Source: Mya arenaria
Taxonomy: Eukaryota; Mollusca; Bivalvia; Myida; Myidae
Reading direction: 5' to 3'
NCBI RefSeq assembly: GCF_026914265.1
Contig: NC_069125.1
Coordinates: 9,899,117 to 9,963,116 of the forward strand
Length of the DNA stretch: 64,000 bases
In this document: positions 22,566 to 33,817 of the stretch, one piece after another
How positions within the stretch are numbered: the first letter of the stretch is position 1
Layout: every line of letters begins with the position of its first letter
Translations under genes and position numbers: made by a program
The notes under the pieces: model-generated
The model's input: only the letters and a program-made list of their open reading frames with translations
Database searches by the model: none
What the model was told of the DNA's origin: nothing

Positions 22566-22998
22566 AAGTGAGTTTAGACCGCGGCTATAGACCGTGCAGG
22601 ACGCGGCCAGATGAACACAAACAGCCTAGATGAGCACAAACCAAACTCTGGATAACCCCCGGATGACAGCCGCGTGTCCAGCTTGATGAGCACAAACCGA
22701 ATTCCGTAGTACCTCCGGAGGACAGCTGCGTGTCCGGCTAGATGAGCACAGACCGAATTCCGTAGTACCTCCGGAGGAAAGCCGCGCGTTCGGCTAAGCT
22801 CGGGAGCACCCACGGAGGAAAGCCGCGTGTCCGGCTAAGCTCCGGAGCACCCACGGAGGAAAGCCGCGTGTCCGGCTAAGCTCCGGAGCACCCACGGAGG
22901 AAAGCCGCGTGTCCGGCTAAGCTCCGGAGCACCCACGGAGGAAAGCCGCGTGTCCGGCTAAGCTCTGGAGCACCCACGGGGGAAAGCCGCGTGTCCAG
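22566..22998. repeat. 56-bp and 41-bp GC-rich tandem repeats
   Basis: The first part has about three copies of a roughly 56-bp unit with GATGAGCACAAACCGAATTC and ACCTCCGGAGGA. It passes into about five copies of a 41-bp unit (GGAGGAAAGCCGCGTGTCCG then GCTAAGCTCCGGAGCACCCA). The units share GGAGGA and the following CCGCGTGTCCGGCTA, so the shorter looks derived from the longer by internal deletion. Confidence 0.85.
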
Positions 22999-22999
22999 C

Positions 23000-23835
23000 T
23001 AGATGAAATCATATGCGTCATAAGTAACAAAGGTAACAATTCTCACCAAAGCAAAATCTATTCACTTGAATTTGAATCTGCCGGTGTACCTTTAAGAATT
23101 AATCGACCCTAAATCAATCGACCTTACAGATAATACTAACCGCGCTATAAAGATAACGAGATGACTCTTGCTTAGTGCAAGTGCCTTGTTCGATTACTTT
23201 TACAAGCTCTTCATCAAAACCTTCAACATTCAAGTGCAATTTGATTTAAAGAAACTCTGTAGGTAGCTAAGGTTGTGTCTTTAGACTGAAGTTCTTAAAG
23301 ATTATCTGTAGTTGGTTTTGGTTGAAATAGCCTTCGCAATATATGTTTATTTTGCTTAATATGTAGTTTATTGAAAGTTTAGGGTTTGAAAATCGGTCTA
23401 AAGTTATAATCGATTTTCAAGTCATTTCAAGTCAGTTTTCGATTATGTAACCGAAATCAAATGTTCATATTTATGTTTAAATTTAATTGGTATACAGGAA
23501 TAACAAGTTGCCACATTATATGTGTGCTTTACCATGAAAACAGCTGTAGTTTGCAATGTGTAAGTTATATTTCAAAGATTAACTTGAGGTTTGCAACTAA
23601 GTTTTAAAAACTTATGTATAGTCAAGAATTGTCTAAATACTGTTGTCGAAAATCGATCGTATACGACTGACGTCGCCGGTAATTGATTGCATAATCTCGG
23701 ATATGTATGTATACATATATTCTTGTTCTTCCATAGTTTTCTATTTTGGGAGAATACAGCCATATCCGACATTACACATCGAATATCGGCCACCACAGTC
23801 ACCACCGGCATCGATTTTCGACAAAAAACACTTGA

Positions 23836-23837
<2 letters not shown>
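23000..23837. other. Unassigned AT-rich spacer between arrays
   Basis: Nothing recognised. Short phrases around CGATTTTCAAGTC and CGATTTTCGACAA repeat loosely. No coding frame stands out. Confidence 0.4.

Positions 23838-23914
<77 letters not shown>
23838..23914. repeat. (TA)n microsatellite
   Basis: About 77 bases of uninterrupted alternating TA. The open frames of alternating Tyr and Ile across it are artefacts. Confidence 0.97.
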
Positions 23915-23915
<1 letters not shown>

Positions 23916-23941
23916 TTGTACTTTTCTCTCTAATGAAATAA

Positions 23942-24203
23942 TGCACCAGTCCATTGTAACCACGCCCCCGCCCCCCAGGTCCGAGGGATAGCCGGGGAAA
24001 AGGGCCGTGTTTTTACTTCCCAGGTGGCCCCACAGGGCTGGGTGACCGCGGTGGTTTTGTCATAGCGTCAAATTTAGCGGAGATTGGGCCTTATATAGCG
24101 CAGGCCGGGGATTTTACCCGGGGTTGGCTGGACCGAAAGTCAAAGTCCCGGCTATTCCCCTGACCTGGGGGGGGGGGGGGCGTGGTTACAATTGACTGGC
24201 GCA
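23942..24203. mobile_element. TWA-targeting MITE (family P1), copy 2
   Basis: The ends are TGCACCAGTCCATTGTAACC and the inverse ending TTGACTGGCGCA. The TAA duplication is present on both sides (23939-23941 and 24204-24206). Its GC-rich interior matches the copies at 11522 and 43838; the G run near the right end is 14 long. Confidence 0.88.
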
Positions 24204-24652
24204 TAAGTCTAAAAGCTTAAGGTAAAGAATGGTGGCGACTAGAAATTATGATATGCATTGTTCTTGTTGTATGGCCTAAAAGTGCAGAGCTTTAAAGCGT
24301 CTATTTTTAAGGAAAAATATCATTTACAATGGGGTTTTTATGTTTATGTGTCATGTGCGGTTAGTTATATAAACTATGGCCTTTATAATGTTTGCTCGAT
24401 GTAGTCTGAAGTTGTACATTATAGAAATCAGAAAAACAAAACTATGTTTTCTAAGCCGGTTGTAACCAGAGAGGAGGAAATGCAAATACTTGTAACTTTA
24501 AGATGTATCGACCGGTTCTTCAAATGTTCATATTACGTCAGTTATTTGAAAATGTTAAAAAAATCTAACAATATGTTGATTCTACACACAATAAATACCA
24601 AACAGCTAGGCCAATAAAGTTCTTTGATTCCACTGACATCTCTAATAAAATA

Positions 24653-25077
<425 letters not shown>

Positions 25078-25079
25078 AT

Positions 25080-25908
25080 ATTGTTTTGCTATTTTTTATT
25101 TGGAGAATTAGGATTTTGTACCAAAACAATCTATATCAGGGTATACATGTATCTCTAGTACAGAAAGAATATTGTCAAATTTTAACATGTTCACTGAAAA
25201 CTTGCACATATTTTAGGAAATAACGAAACAAAATCCACAATACGGCAAAGAAATGTAGGGTCGGGAGAAAAAATCGGTAGGTTATGTATGTCGAAACAAA
25301 CATTTTTTACGCCTTATTATATAAAAGTACATCCAATTTAAGTGTTCTGACAATACTTGCAAAACCATGGGGTCCTATTTGTTGAAATAGCGATTTGAAA
25401 CGGCAAATGCAAATCATTGACCCTAAATAATCAATCATTCTGTGAATAATATTTACTTAATACTTATATAAACACATTAACAAGTTAACGGATTAAACTA
25501 AATTAACTGTGTTTTGTTCTTTTGTATGAGAGTGTAACCTAAATTACACTCAGTAAATATTTTGTATATTATGGTAGTAAGTGTTGTGGACGAAAACTGT
25601 ACTGACTTTAAAACTAGGACATGGTGACATTTAGTAATGAACAAAGGTTGTTAGAAGTTATGTTTGGTGACTATTTATTTTGTGCAAGTACATACTTACA
25701 ACCTTTAACTGGTGGTAAACAAACTATAGTGCAACTTACCCACTAAGTGGATCAGCCACTGCTTATATCTACAGGTTCACCTGGTTTAAGTCAATAACGA
25801 CTGACTGCTTATGTATTGGCAAGTTTGAAGTATACTACTTTCACATTGAACAAAAAAAATATGTTGTCAATGACCATTTATATAGTTGTGAATGAAAAAA
25901 ATAAAAAC
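25080..25908. other. Unassigned AT-rich DNA
   Basis: No gene, RNA or repeat recognised between the AGGC tract and the next MITE. Confidence 0.4.
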
Positions 25909-25912
25909 TTAA

Positions 25913-26286
25913 AGTGACACTCTTATTTAAAATCCATACATACACATGTATAACAAACATAAATTTTCACTGATAAACCTTGAAATACTTACTAAATAAT
26001 GCATTTATGAAAACTATTAATTAGGCCTACTGATTACATGATTGTAACCGTGTATTTAATAGCAGAAAGTGCAAAAATCTTAAATGATTGGTGAATGCTA
26101 AAAGATTTTCTGTGGTCTCCTATAGTCTCATTAGATAGATATACCGTGTTTCATGCTCATTTCTTCCAAATTAAACTCGGTATCTTTCATAAGAACCATT
26201 GTTTTTCGACATTTATTAATCCTTTTTGGAATATTAAAACAATATTATTAATTGTGGTAAATCTCTCTTGGAGTAAGAGTGCATCT
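25913..26286 (+). mobile_element. TTAA-targeting MITE (family T2), copy 2
   Basis: Left end AGTGACACTCTTATT, right end inverse to AGATGCACTCTTACTCC, with TTAA on both sides (25909-25912 and 26287-26290). This is the best-preserved forward copy of the family. It is non-coding. Confidence 0.85.
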
Positions 26287-26404
26287 TTAATCTAAGGTCA
26301 TTTGTAACTTCACCACCTTCCCATCACTGGTAAGGTAGTTTGTCGTTTCCACTAACCCCGGATCGACCCTATTGTACTGAGTATGGTTAAAAGTGTTAAC
26401 TAGC

Positions 26405-26419
26405 GGGGGGGGGGGGGGG
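26405..26419. repeat. (G)15 homopolymer
   Basis: Fifteen consecutive G in AT-rich DNA. No MITE ends were seen around it, unlike the other long G runs in the window. Confidence 0.9.
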
Positions 26420-26854
26420 AGTCACGGATGTGAATAAATGCTTGTACTGATAGTTCTGTAACGTTGATATAATATTGCAGGCCAAAATAAGAGCTTGGTA
26501 GTTAACATATATTGGAAAGTGAAGCCCAATCCGAAAAGCGTAAACATATTTAGATCTAAATATAATTGAACTACAGAGTACAGTAGTTAAGGCTAAACAA
26601 TAAAAACACGCTAAAAATACTATTTTCTGTCTCAATGAGGTGCTGTTTGGTATTTGCCTGTAAAGTATATAATATTTATATATAGAACAAAGTTTGAAAA
26701 TGGAAAGACTGTGAACGTCTCCCTTAAAAACATGCGTCGAGTTATACCAGGTACACGCGATAGCAATTTCAAAAATCCCGCGCTTTTCAATATACGCTGT
26801 CATGCTTATCGATTTAAATCTTTATGTTAGTAACATTTCGCCTCGTACTCAACC

Positions 26855-26926
26855 GGCTCCATAGCTCAGTGGCTAGAGCGCCTGTCTAGTAAACAGGAGG
26901 TCGTGGGTTCGATCCCCACTGGAGCC
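26855..26926 (+). tRNA. tRNA-Thr (anticodon AGT)
   Basis: A complete 72-nt cloverleaf. The acceptor GGCTCCA pairs perfectly with TGGAGCC, the D stem is GCTC/GAGC, the anticodon stem CCTGT/ACAGG with loop CTAGTAA places AGT at 26888-26890, and the T arm is GTGGG-TTCGATC-CCCAC. The internal promoter boxes are intact (TAGCTCAGTGG and GGTTCGATCC). A long T run follows at once (26927 onward), the normal RNA polymerase III stop. No intron and no encoded CCA, as expected in a nuclear gene. AGT is read as inosine-GT and serves threonine codons. Confidence 0.96.
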
Positions 26927-26943
26927 TTTTTTTTTCTTTTTTT
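26927..26943 (+). terminator. RNA polymerase III T-run terminator of the tRNA
   Basis: A T tract broken by a single C directly follows the tRNA acceptor stem, ample for polymerase III termination. Confidence 0.85.
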
Positions 26944-27024
26944 TAACTCTGACCAGTACGTCTACTTGTTTATTATATACGTCACACCGAAGGATTAGAA
27001 AACTGCAACAATTTAAAAAGAAAT

Positions 27025-27818
27025 ATTCAACATTTTTTTATGACTTAGAGGGAAGTCAACTCTGTAAGCTATATCACTCGGTTTAGAGCTCATTAGCCTC
27101 CCTTATACCTTTGATAATAAGCCTCAAAAAAGATCATGTAAAGTATTTTTTTGTATTTATTGTATTTTTTGCTTTTAGACACTTGAGATTTTTTGCGTGC
27201 TTTTATTCAATTTGATACTGCATTTAAAATGCGAATAATATTTAAAATAATAATGCTTTGAAAACGGCGATTTAAAAATTATGACATAGTGGCATAAAGT
27301 GTTCAAGTACCTGTGGTTGAACAGCCGCAGGGCATAGAGTCCCTTTTGTTGGCTTTGTGAGCGGGTAAGAGAAATTGTTTTCGATCCTGATTGAATCTTA
27401 ATGGCATATTGAAATGTTGAATAGATTGACTTGTCCTAACAGATTTAAGACCGTTTGATGACGGCACGGTTGCCTTAAAGTTTAAGACTTCATTAACACT
27501 TTCCCACCATATCAGTTCTGATCCTTGGCTGAAAACATAATGTTCTCCACTCAACTCAACTCAATATTCTTTATAATATCACAGTTTACATTTTAGTAAA
27601 ATCATGCGCTAACTCAATATATATTAACACAGGTAATAAAGATGTGGGTTAAAGGCGGCTTCACAACAGGTTTGGAAATTATCACTATGCAAAACAAATA
27701 TAATTAGTAAGTAATTAGTTATTATCTCATTGATTAAATAAAGAACTAAACCGGATTGCGTATCCTTCGTTAGTGTAGTAAACAGGAGGTCGTGGGCTTG
27801 ACCCCCTCTGTAGCCTTT
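27025..27818. repeat. Duplicated block, diverged copy 1
   Basis: This shares ordered blocks with the copies at 28330 and 30355: CAACTCTGTAAGCTATATCA (27058), the block around GAGCGGGTAAGAGAAATTG and TGATGACGGCACGG (27358-27550), and ACCGGATTGCGTATCCTTC (27750). It is shorter and more diverged than the other two. It ends in a tRNA fragment. Confidence 0.75.
27772..27817 (+). pseudogene. tRNA-Thr 3'-half relic
   Basis: TAGTAAACAGGAGGTCGTGG matches the anticodon arm and variable region of the intact gene at 26855, then comes a degraded T arm (GCTTGACCCCCTCTG) and TAGCCTTTT. The 5' half is missing; the sequence before it (ACCGGATTGCGTATCCTTC) is the duplicated block, so the junction is a fusion. 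Confidence 0.85.
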
Positions 27819-27852
27819 TACTTCTTAGTTCTTTTCCACGCGTGAACTTTAA

Positions 27853-28236
27853 AGATGCACTATTACTCCCAAAAAAAGATTAACTACAATTAATACAATT
27901 GTTTAAATATACAAGAAAGGATGAATAAATGTCGAAAATAATGGTTCTTGTGAAGGATTCCGAGGTTATTTTAAAAAAAAAATTGTGCAGATAACACGGT
28001 ATTTCTACCTCAGTATGAGACTAAAGTAGATTACAGTTAATATTTTAGCATTCACCAATCATTTAATATTTTTTGGTTTTCAGCTATGAAATACACTGTT
28101 ACAATCTTGTTATCAGTAATTAATATTTTCCATAAATGCATTATTTAGTAAGTTGTTCAAGATTTGTCGCTCAAAATTTATGTTTATTATACATGACATT
28201 GTGTAATTACTGATTTTGAATAAGAGTGTCACTTTT
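27853..28236 (-). mobile_element. TTAA-targeting MITE (family T2), copy 3, reversed
   Basis: It begins AGATGCACTATTACTCC and ends with the inverse of AGTGACACTCTTATTC, flanked by TTAA (27849-27852 and 28237-28240). The interior is the reverse complement of copies 1, 2 and 4. Confidence 0.85.
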
Positions 28237-28329
28237 TTAAATTATCAATTTTAGGTCTACCTGTTCTCATACTGTTCCTATAAACAAAAAGTTAAAGAAA
28301 GCATATACATGTACAATAATTAAAAAAAA

Positions 28330-29469
28330 AAGTTCAACACTTGATTATTACAAAGCGTCATGAAAAGACAACTCTGTAAGCTATATCACTCGGCATACGG
28401 CTCATTAGCCTCCCTTATTCCTTTAACATAGCCTCATATTTCGGTTTTCATTTTATTTTTATTTTTGCACTGTATTAAATAAAACAAATGCGGTCTATAT
28501 TTTTATAGTAAAGCTTTAAAACAGGGCGAAATTATGAGATAAGTTGGTTGTGTGTCTGTTCTGATAGAGTTTGTGTGTTAATAAAATAACATCAAAAGGT
28601 TTTTGAGTAGTTTTATCTTAGCATCTAAAATGTTTCAATCGTGTGTATGACATAACGGGACTTCAAACACTTTATCATCACTTTATGACATTTTTTAGCT
28701 TTATTCTGTAATACAACCCTCACTAAGTACAACTTTCATATGCAAATGGCCTCTGAATTGGCTATGAAGACAGTAAAAATGTTTGTTTTGACGACATTGT
28801 CGTGCACATCAAATAATCACAATAGTTCTTGAAATATTCTACAATGGATGGTCCGGTTTTAAACTAACTTTGACAATAATGACACAACCAGCCCAGGGCT
28901 TCAAGGAGTCCGGACACCTGTGGCCGAAGGGCCCACGGGACCAAGAGCCCCTTTTGTTGACTTTGTGAGCGGGTAAGAAGAATCGTTTTCGTGATGAAAA
29001 CAAGACCACATCAGTCCGTGTTCCATCCTGATTGAATCTTAATGGCATATTGATATGTTAAATAGATTGACTTGTCCTAAGAGATTTACGACCATTTGAT
29101 GACGGCACGGATGCCTTAAAGTTTAAGAGTTCTGATATTTGACTGAAAACATTAAGTTCTCATTGATACTAAACCGGACTGCGTATCCTTCATTTAGCTT
29201 TCTCCTTATTTCTAACGATGGCAACATAATACTATGTGTTTTAATGTAAATACTGTTTAAACTTAATCTTCAGGACGAAACTTCAAAGTTTGATAAAACT
29301 AAGCCCAATGCTTCATGATCCAATGGCTATTATTCCAAGACTCATGATTATGATGGTGATTATGATGATAATGATGGTGGTGGTGGTGGTTGTGGTGGTG
29401 GTCGTGTAGGTGGTTGTGGTGGTGGTGGTGGTGGTGTTGGTGGTAAAAATGATGGTGGTGGTGATGATA

Positions 29470-29507
<38 letters not shown>

Positions 29508-30075
29508 ATGGATGGTGATGAAGTTCTGAACAAAATGGATCGATCTTATCTTGCGCGTCCTTTCGAAATATTATCTACCGCAATATGTTACAAAAACTAA
29601 AGCAATTAAGTGTTGTATAGCAAGCTGTACCACATGTTTGTTCGATTGCAGCCTTTTCATGAATATCATAAACAGGTTTTAAAACCAATATCACACTCGC
29701 AGTTTAAGCTCTTCCATAACAAGACAATGTTATGGAGTTGTTGATTTTCTTGTACACCCATGCTAGATTACATGTAGCTTTTATTTCGTTGTGTTCAACA
29801 TTACTACAGGTTTCAATTACAAGAACATCCTCGAATCGGCTATAATAGCATCTACTTTTTTGTGATATAGTTTGTGTAATATTTCCCTTTTGAATATAAA
29901 GTTTTTAGATGTTTAAGGAATGTTTTCTTTATGATGTTAAGCAAGATAAATTATTGTTTATTTTGTAAAGTTATTTGACTAATTGAAATCAGATAATTAA
30001 GCCTTTTTTTCACCTAAAGTGACACTCTTATTAAAAATAAATGACTACACGTGTATAACAAACGTAAATTTTTGT
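28330..30075. repeat. Duplicated block, copy 2 (about 1.7 kb)
   Basis: From about 28510 to 30070 this block is almost identical by eye to about 30545-32110, offset by 2026 to 2037 bases with small indels. It includes GACATAACGGGACTTCAAAC (28647), the TGATGACGGCACGGATGCC block (29097) and a trinucleotide tract (29346-29516). It ends in a truncated T2 MITE start (AGTGACACTCTTATT near 30017). No coding frame is conserved between copies beyond chance. Confidence 0.88.
29346..29516. repeat. (GAT)n/(GGT)n compound microsatellite
   Basis: Mixed GAT, GGT and GTG triplets. The homologous tract in copy 3 (31396-31524) differs in length and order, as expected of a fast-changing tract. Confidence 0.92.
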
Positions 30076-30097
30076 TACGATTTTTGTTACAATTATC

Positions 30098-30248
30098 CTA
30101 GTTGAATGTTAATGGCATGTTGATATGTTTAATGGATTGGCTTGTCCTAAGAGATTTCCGATCATTTGATGACGGCACGGATGCCTTAAAGTTTAAGAGT
30201 TGATTAACACTTTCCCACCATATCAGCTCTCCCCCTCTGCAGCCTTTT
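30098..30248. repeat. Partial duplicated block with tRNA fragment
   Basis: A fourth, short copy of the TGATGACGGCACGGATGCC block, fused at about 30229 to CCCCCTCTGCAGCCTTTTAC. That resembles the T arm and 3' end of the tRNA-Thr relic at 27800. So tRNA 3' sequence appears at a block junction twice. Confidence 0.72.
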
Positions 30249-30354
30249 ACTTCGTAGTTGTTTTCCCCGCGTGTACTTTAAAATGATCAATTCTAGGCCT
30301 GCCTGTTTAAATACTTAAAACAAAGTTTTAGAATAATCCTATGCATTAAATAGA

Positions 30355-31479
30355 CCAGACTTCAACACATGATTTATTCCAGAGCGTTATGGGAAGACAA
30401 CTCTGTAAGCTATTTCTCTGAGTTACGGCCAATTAGTCTCCCTTATACCTTTAACATAACCTCACATTTCGGTTTTCAGTTTAATTTTAATTTTGCACTG
30501 AATTAAATAAAAATGCGGTCTATATTTTCATAGTAAAGCTTTTAAAACAGGGCGAAATTATGAGATAAGTTGGCTGTCTGTCTGTTCTCATAGGGTTTGT
30601 ATATTAATTAAATAACATCAAAAGGCTTTCGAGTAGTTTTATCTTTGAATCTAAAATGTTTCAATCGTGTGTATGACATAACGGGACTTCAAACACTTTA
30701 TCATCACTTTATGACATTTTTTAGCTTTATTCTGTAATACAACCCTCACTAAGTACAACTTTCATATGCAAATGGCCTCTGAATTGGCTATGAAGACAGT
30801 AAAAATGTTTGTTTTGACGACATTGTCGTGCACATCAAATAATCACAATAGTGCTTGAAATATTCTATGGATGGTCCGGTTTTAAACTAACTTTGACAAT
30901 AATGATATAACGAACCCAGGGCTTAAAGGAGCCCGGACATCTGTGGCCGAAGGGCCCACGGGACCCAGAGCCCCTTTTGTTGACTTTGTCAGCGGGTAAG
31001 AAGAATCGTTTTCGTGATGAAAACAAGACCACATCAGTCCGTGTTCGATCCTAATTGAATCTAATGGAATATTGATATGTTAAATAGATTGACTTGTCCT
31101 AAGAGATTTACGACCATTTGATGACGGCACGGATGCCTTAAAGTTTAAGAGTTCATTAACACTTTCCCACCATATCAGCTCTGATATTTGACTGAAAACA
31201 TTAAGTTCTTATTGATACTAAACCGGATTGCGTATCCTTCATTTAGCTTTCTCCTTATTTCTAACGATGGCAATATGATACTATGTGTTTTAATGTAAAT
31301 ACTGTTTAAACTTAATCTTCAGGACGAAACTTCAAAGTTTGATAAAACTAAGCCCAATGCTTCATGATCCAATGGCTATTATTCCAAGACTCATGATGAG
31401 GATGGTGATTATGATGATGATAATGATGGTGGTGATGGTGGTGGTGGTGGTGGTCGTGTAGGTGGTGGTGGTGGTAAAA

Positions 31480-31526
<47 letters not shown>

Positions 31527-32053
31527 ATGGATGGTGATGAAGTTCTGAACAAAATGGATTGATCTTATCTTGCGCGTCCTTTCGAAATATTATCTACCGC
31601 AATAAACTTTGTTACAAAAACTAAAGCAATTAAGTGTTGTATAGCAAGCTGTACCACATGTTAGTTCGATTGCAGCCTTTTCATGGATATCATAAACAGG
31701 TTTTAAACGCCGTATTTCAACCAATATCACACTCGCAGTTTAATCTCTTCCATAACAAGACAATGTTGAGGAGTTGTTGATTTTCTTGTACACCCATGCT
31801 AGATTACATGTAGCTTTTATTTCGTTGTGTTCAACATTACTACAGGTTTCAATTACAAGAACATCCTCGAATCGGCTATAATAGCATCTACTTTTTTGTG
31901 TTGTAGTTTGTGTAATATTTCCCTTTTGAATATATAGTTTTAAGATGTTTAAGGAATGTTTTCTTTATGATGTTAAGCAAGATAAATTATTGTTTATTTT
32001 GTAAAGTTATTTGACTAATTGAAATCAGATAATTAAGCCTTTTTTTCGCCTAA
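30355..32053. repeat. Duplicated block, copy 3 (about 1.7 kb)
   Basis: This is the downstream partner of the block at 28330-30075, in direct orientation, with near-identity over about 1.55 kb. It joins directly to a full-length T2 MITE (32054-32439). Copy 2 retains only the first about 60-70 bp of that MITE. Confidence 0.88.
31396..31524. repeat. (GAT)n/(GGT)n compound microsatellite
   Basis: Counterpart of the tract at 29346-29516 in the other duplicate, shorter in the GGT part. Confidence 0.9.
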
Positions 32054-32439
32054 AGTGACACTCTTATTCAAAATAAATGACTACACACGTATAACAAACA
32101 TAAATTTTGAGTGATAAACCTTTATCAAGTTACTTAATAATGCATTAATAGAAAATACTTATTACTGATAACAAGATTGTAACCGTCTATTTAATAGTTG
32201 AAAAAGTAAAAAAAAAAATATTTGTTTGGTGAATGCTAAAAGATTTACTGTGATCTATATATAGTCTCTTTAGATAATAATACATAATAATACTGTGTTT
32301 TCTGCACTTTTCTTTCAAATCAAACTCGGTATCCTTCATATTTAGAACTATTCTTTTCGACATGTATTCATCCTTTTTTGGAATATAAAGACAATAGTTT
32401 TAATTGTGGTAAATCTTATGTGTGAATAAGTGTGTATCT
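32054..32439 (+). mobile_element. TTAA-targeting MITE (family T2), copy 4
   Basis: Left end AGTGACACTCTTATTC; right end ...GTGTGTATCT followed by TTAA (32440-32443). The interior aligns with copies 1 and 2. It sits at the junction between the duplicated cluster and the 3' side of the TNF-receptor-like gene. Confidence 0.8.
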
Positions 32440-32574
32440 TTAAGCCTCATTTAACTCTTTTGGAGGAATAACTTTTTGGACTTTAAACGAGTCGTGTATT
32501 ATTCCAGTTTACGTGGAAACATTTGATAATATTTCTTCAATATTCAAGTCATAATAAACAAACAAAATGTTCAG

Positions 32575-33817
32575 TTTATTTTTTATTTGTTCTCTATCGA
32601 GAAAATAACGGACACAATAATAAATAACATTTCAATTATGAAAATGTACATATTTACATGTATTTACACTGTACATAATAATATTTAAAATACGAACTAT
32701 AAACTATTGAAAGAAAAAAGAACAGATTCAAACCAAACTAAAAATGGAAACACGCGGAAAAACAGACAGTATCCGAAGAGAAAATAAGTCTTCATCTTAT
32801 CGACCCATTTGATAATTAATTTTTAGTTTTCTTGCTGATTTCAAATAATTTTCTTGCTGATTTCAAATATGTAAAAATAAATAACGTAAATTACGTCAGA
32901 CATCAATTATTTGTTCACTATTCAAACTGAAATGGGGCTTGATATGACTAATTTTGCAATCGTCCAAGGCCAAACAATCTTGTATTAGTTTTGGTATTCG
33001 GAATGATTTATAATTATTCTTTCCAAAACATAAACAATTTCGTTTTTTAAAAATACCAAAATAATATATGGTCATCATGCATTCAAATAACACACAATTG
33101 TACATAGGACAGCGTAATAAAAATACGTTTTCACACAACATGACTAAGTGTCAAAATGGGCGTGATAGAACAGAAAACACGAAATGGAAAAGTCAATTAT
33201 TCGATAAGAATATCGACGAAAACTACAATGTACTAAAAGGGTAGAACTGAACCATAAAAACAAAACACTTCCGAAAATAGCAAGCTTGGAGTTTGAAGAA
33301 AAAAAAACCCTGAACATTCATGTAGCACACACACACACACTTTTCTGGAATGGAGGTACATTATCCAATATTTGAGACATAACACGGGCTTATCAGCCCC
33401 ACGGTGCATTTCAAGATATTCACAGTCTGGCACCCTTCATTTACAATATTTCGTTAGAGGTAGAACACAAACTTTATACGGAACGATATAATACTGCAAT
33501 AATCTGTAATCCTGACATTTCTGGTGTAACACAGTTTCTGGTAACTTTTCACAATGGAGGTTTTCTATGAAAGCTGTTGAAGTCAATTTCCACGTTTTAA
33601 GGCCTCAATCAGATTTCACTTAAGTATTATATGCTGTCATCTCCAGTCATAAAAACAGTCTCCGATCAACGTTGCTGTTTTGATGACGTCACGGAGATTA
33701 TGTCCAAATCGATGACGCCATAGAGATTATATTCAAAGCGATGACGTCAGGTGAGCACTGGTTATTTTCACCGCCAAGGGCGATCACATCAATGTTTTTT
33801 GCACATCAAGGTATCTT
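32575..33817 (-). other. Probable 3' UTR of the TNF-receptor-like gene
   Basis: The stop codon of the gene is at 33818-33820. Going down the minus strand, AATAAA occurs at 32580-32575, about 1.24 kb after the stop and just before the T2 MITE. Frames of 66-81 codons on either strand show no recognisable protein. The extent is inferred from the polyadenylation signal. Confidence 0.45.
33682..33750. promoter_or_regulatory. Three 29-bp repeats with CRE octamers
   Basis: The unit begins GATGACGTCACGGAGATTAT; three copies occur in a row. Copies 1 and 3 contain the palindromic CREB/ATF site TGACGTCA (33684-33691 and 33742-33749); copy 2 has TGACGCCA. The set lies just after the TNF-receptor-like stop codon, within its probable 3' UTR. 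Confidence 0.6.

Noticed and set aside
23572-23946. Frames of alternating Tyr-Ile around the TA tract
   Set aside because: Products of a dinucleotide repeat with no other coding signal.
29346-29516. Conserved enhancer inferred from similarity of 29.3 and 31.4 kb
   Set aside because: The similarity is explained by the large direct duplication carrying a microsatellite.
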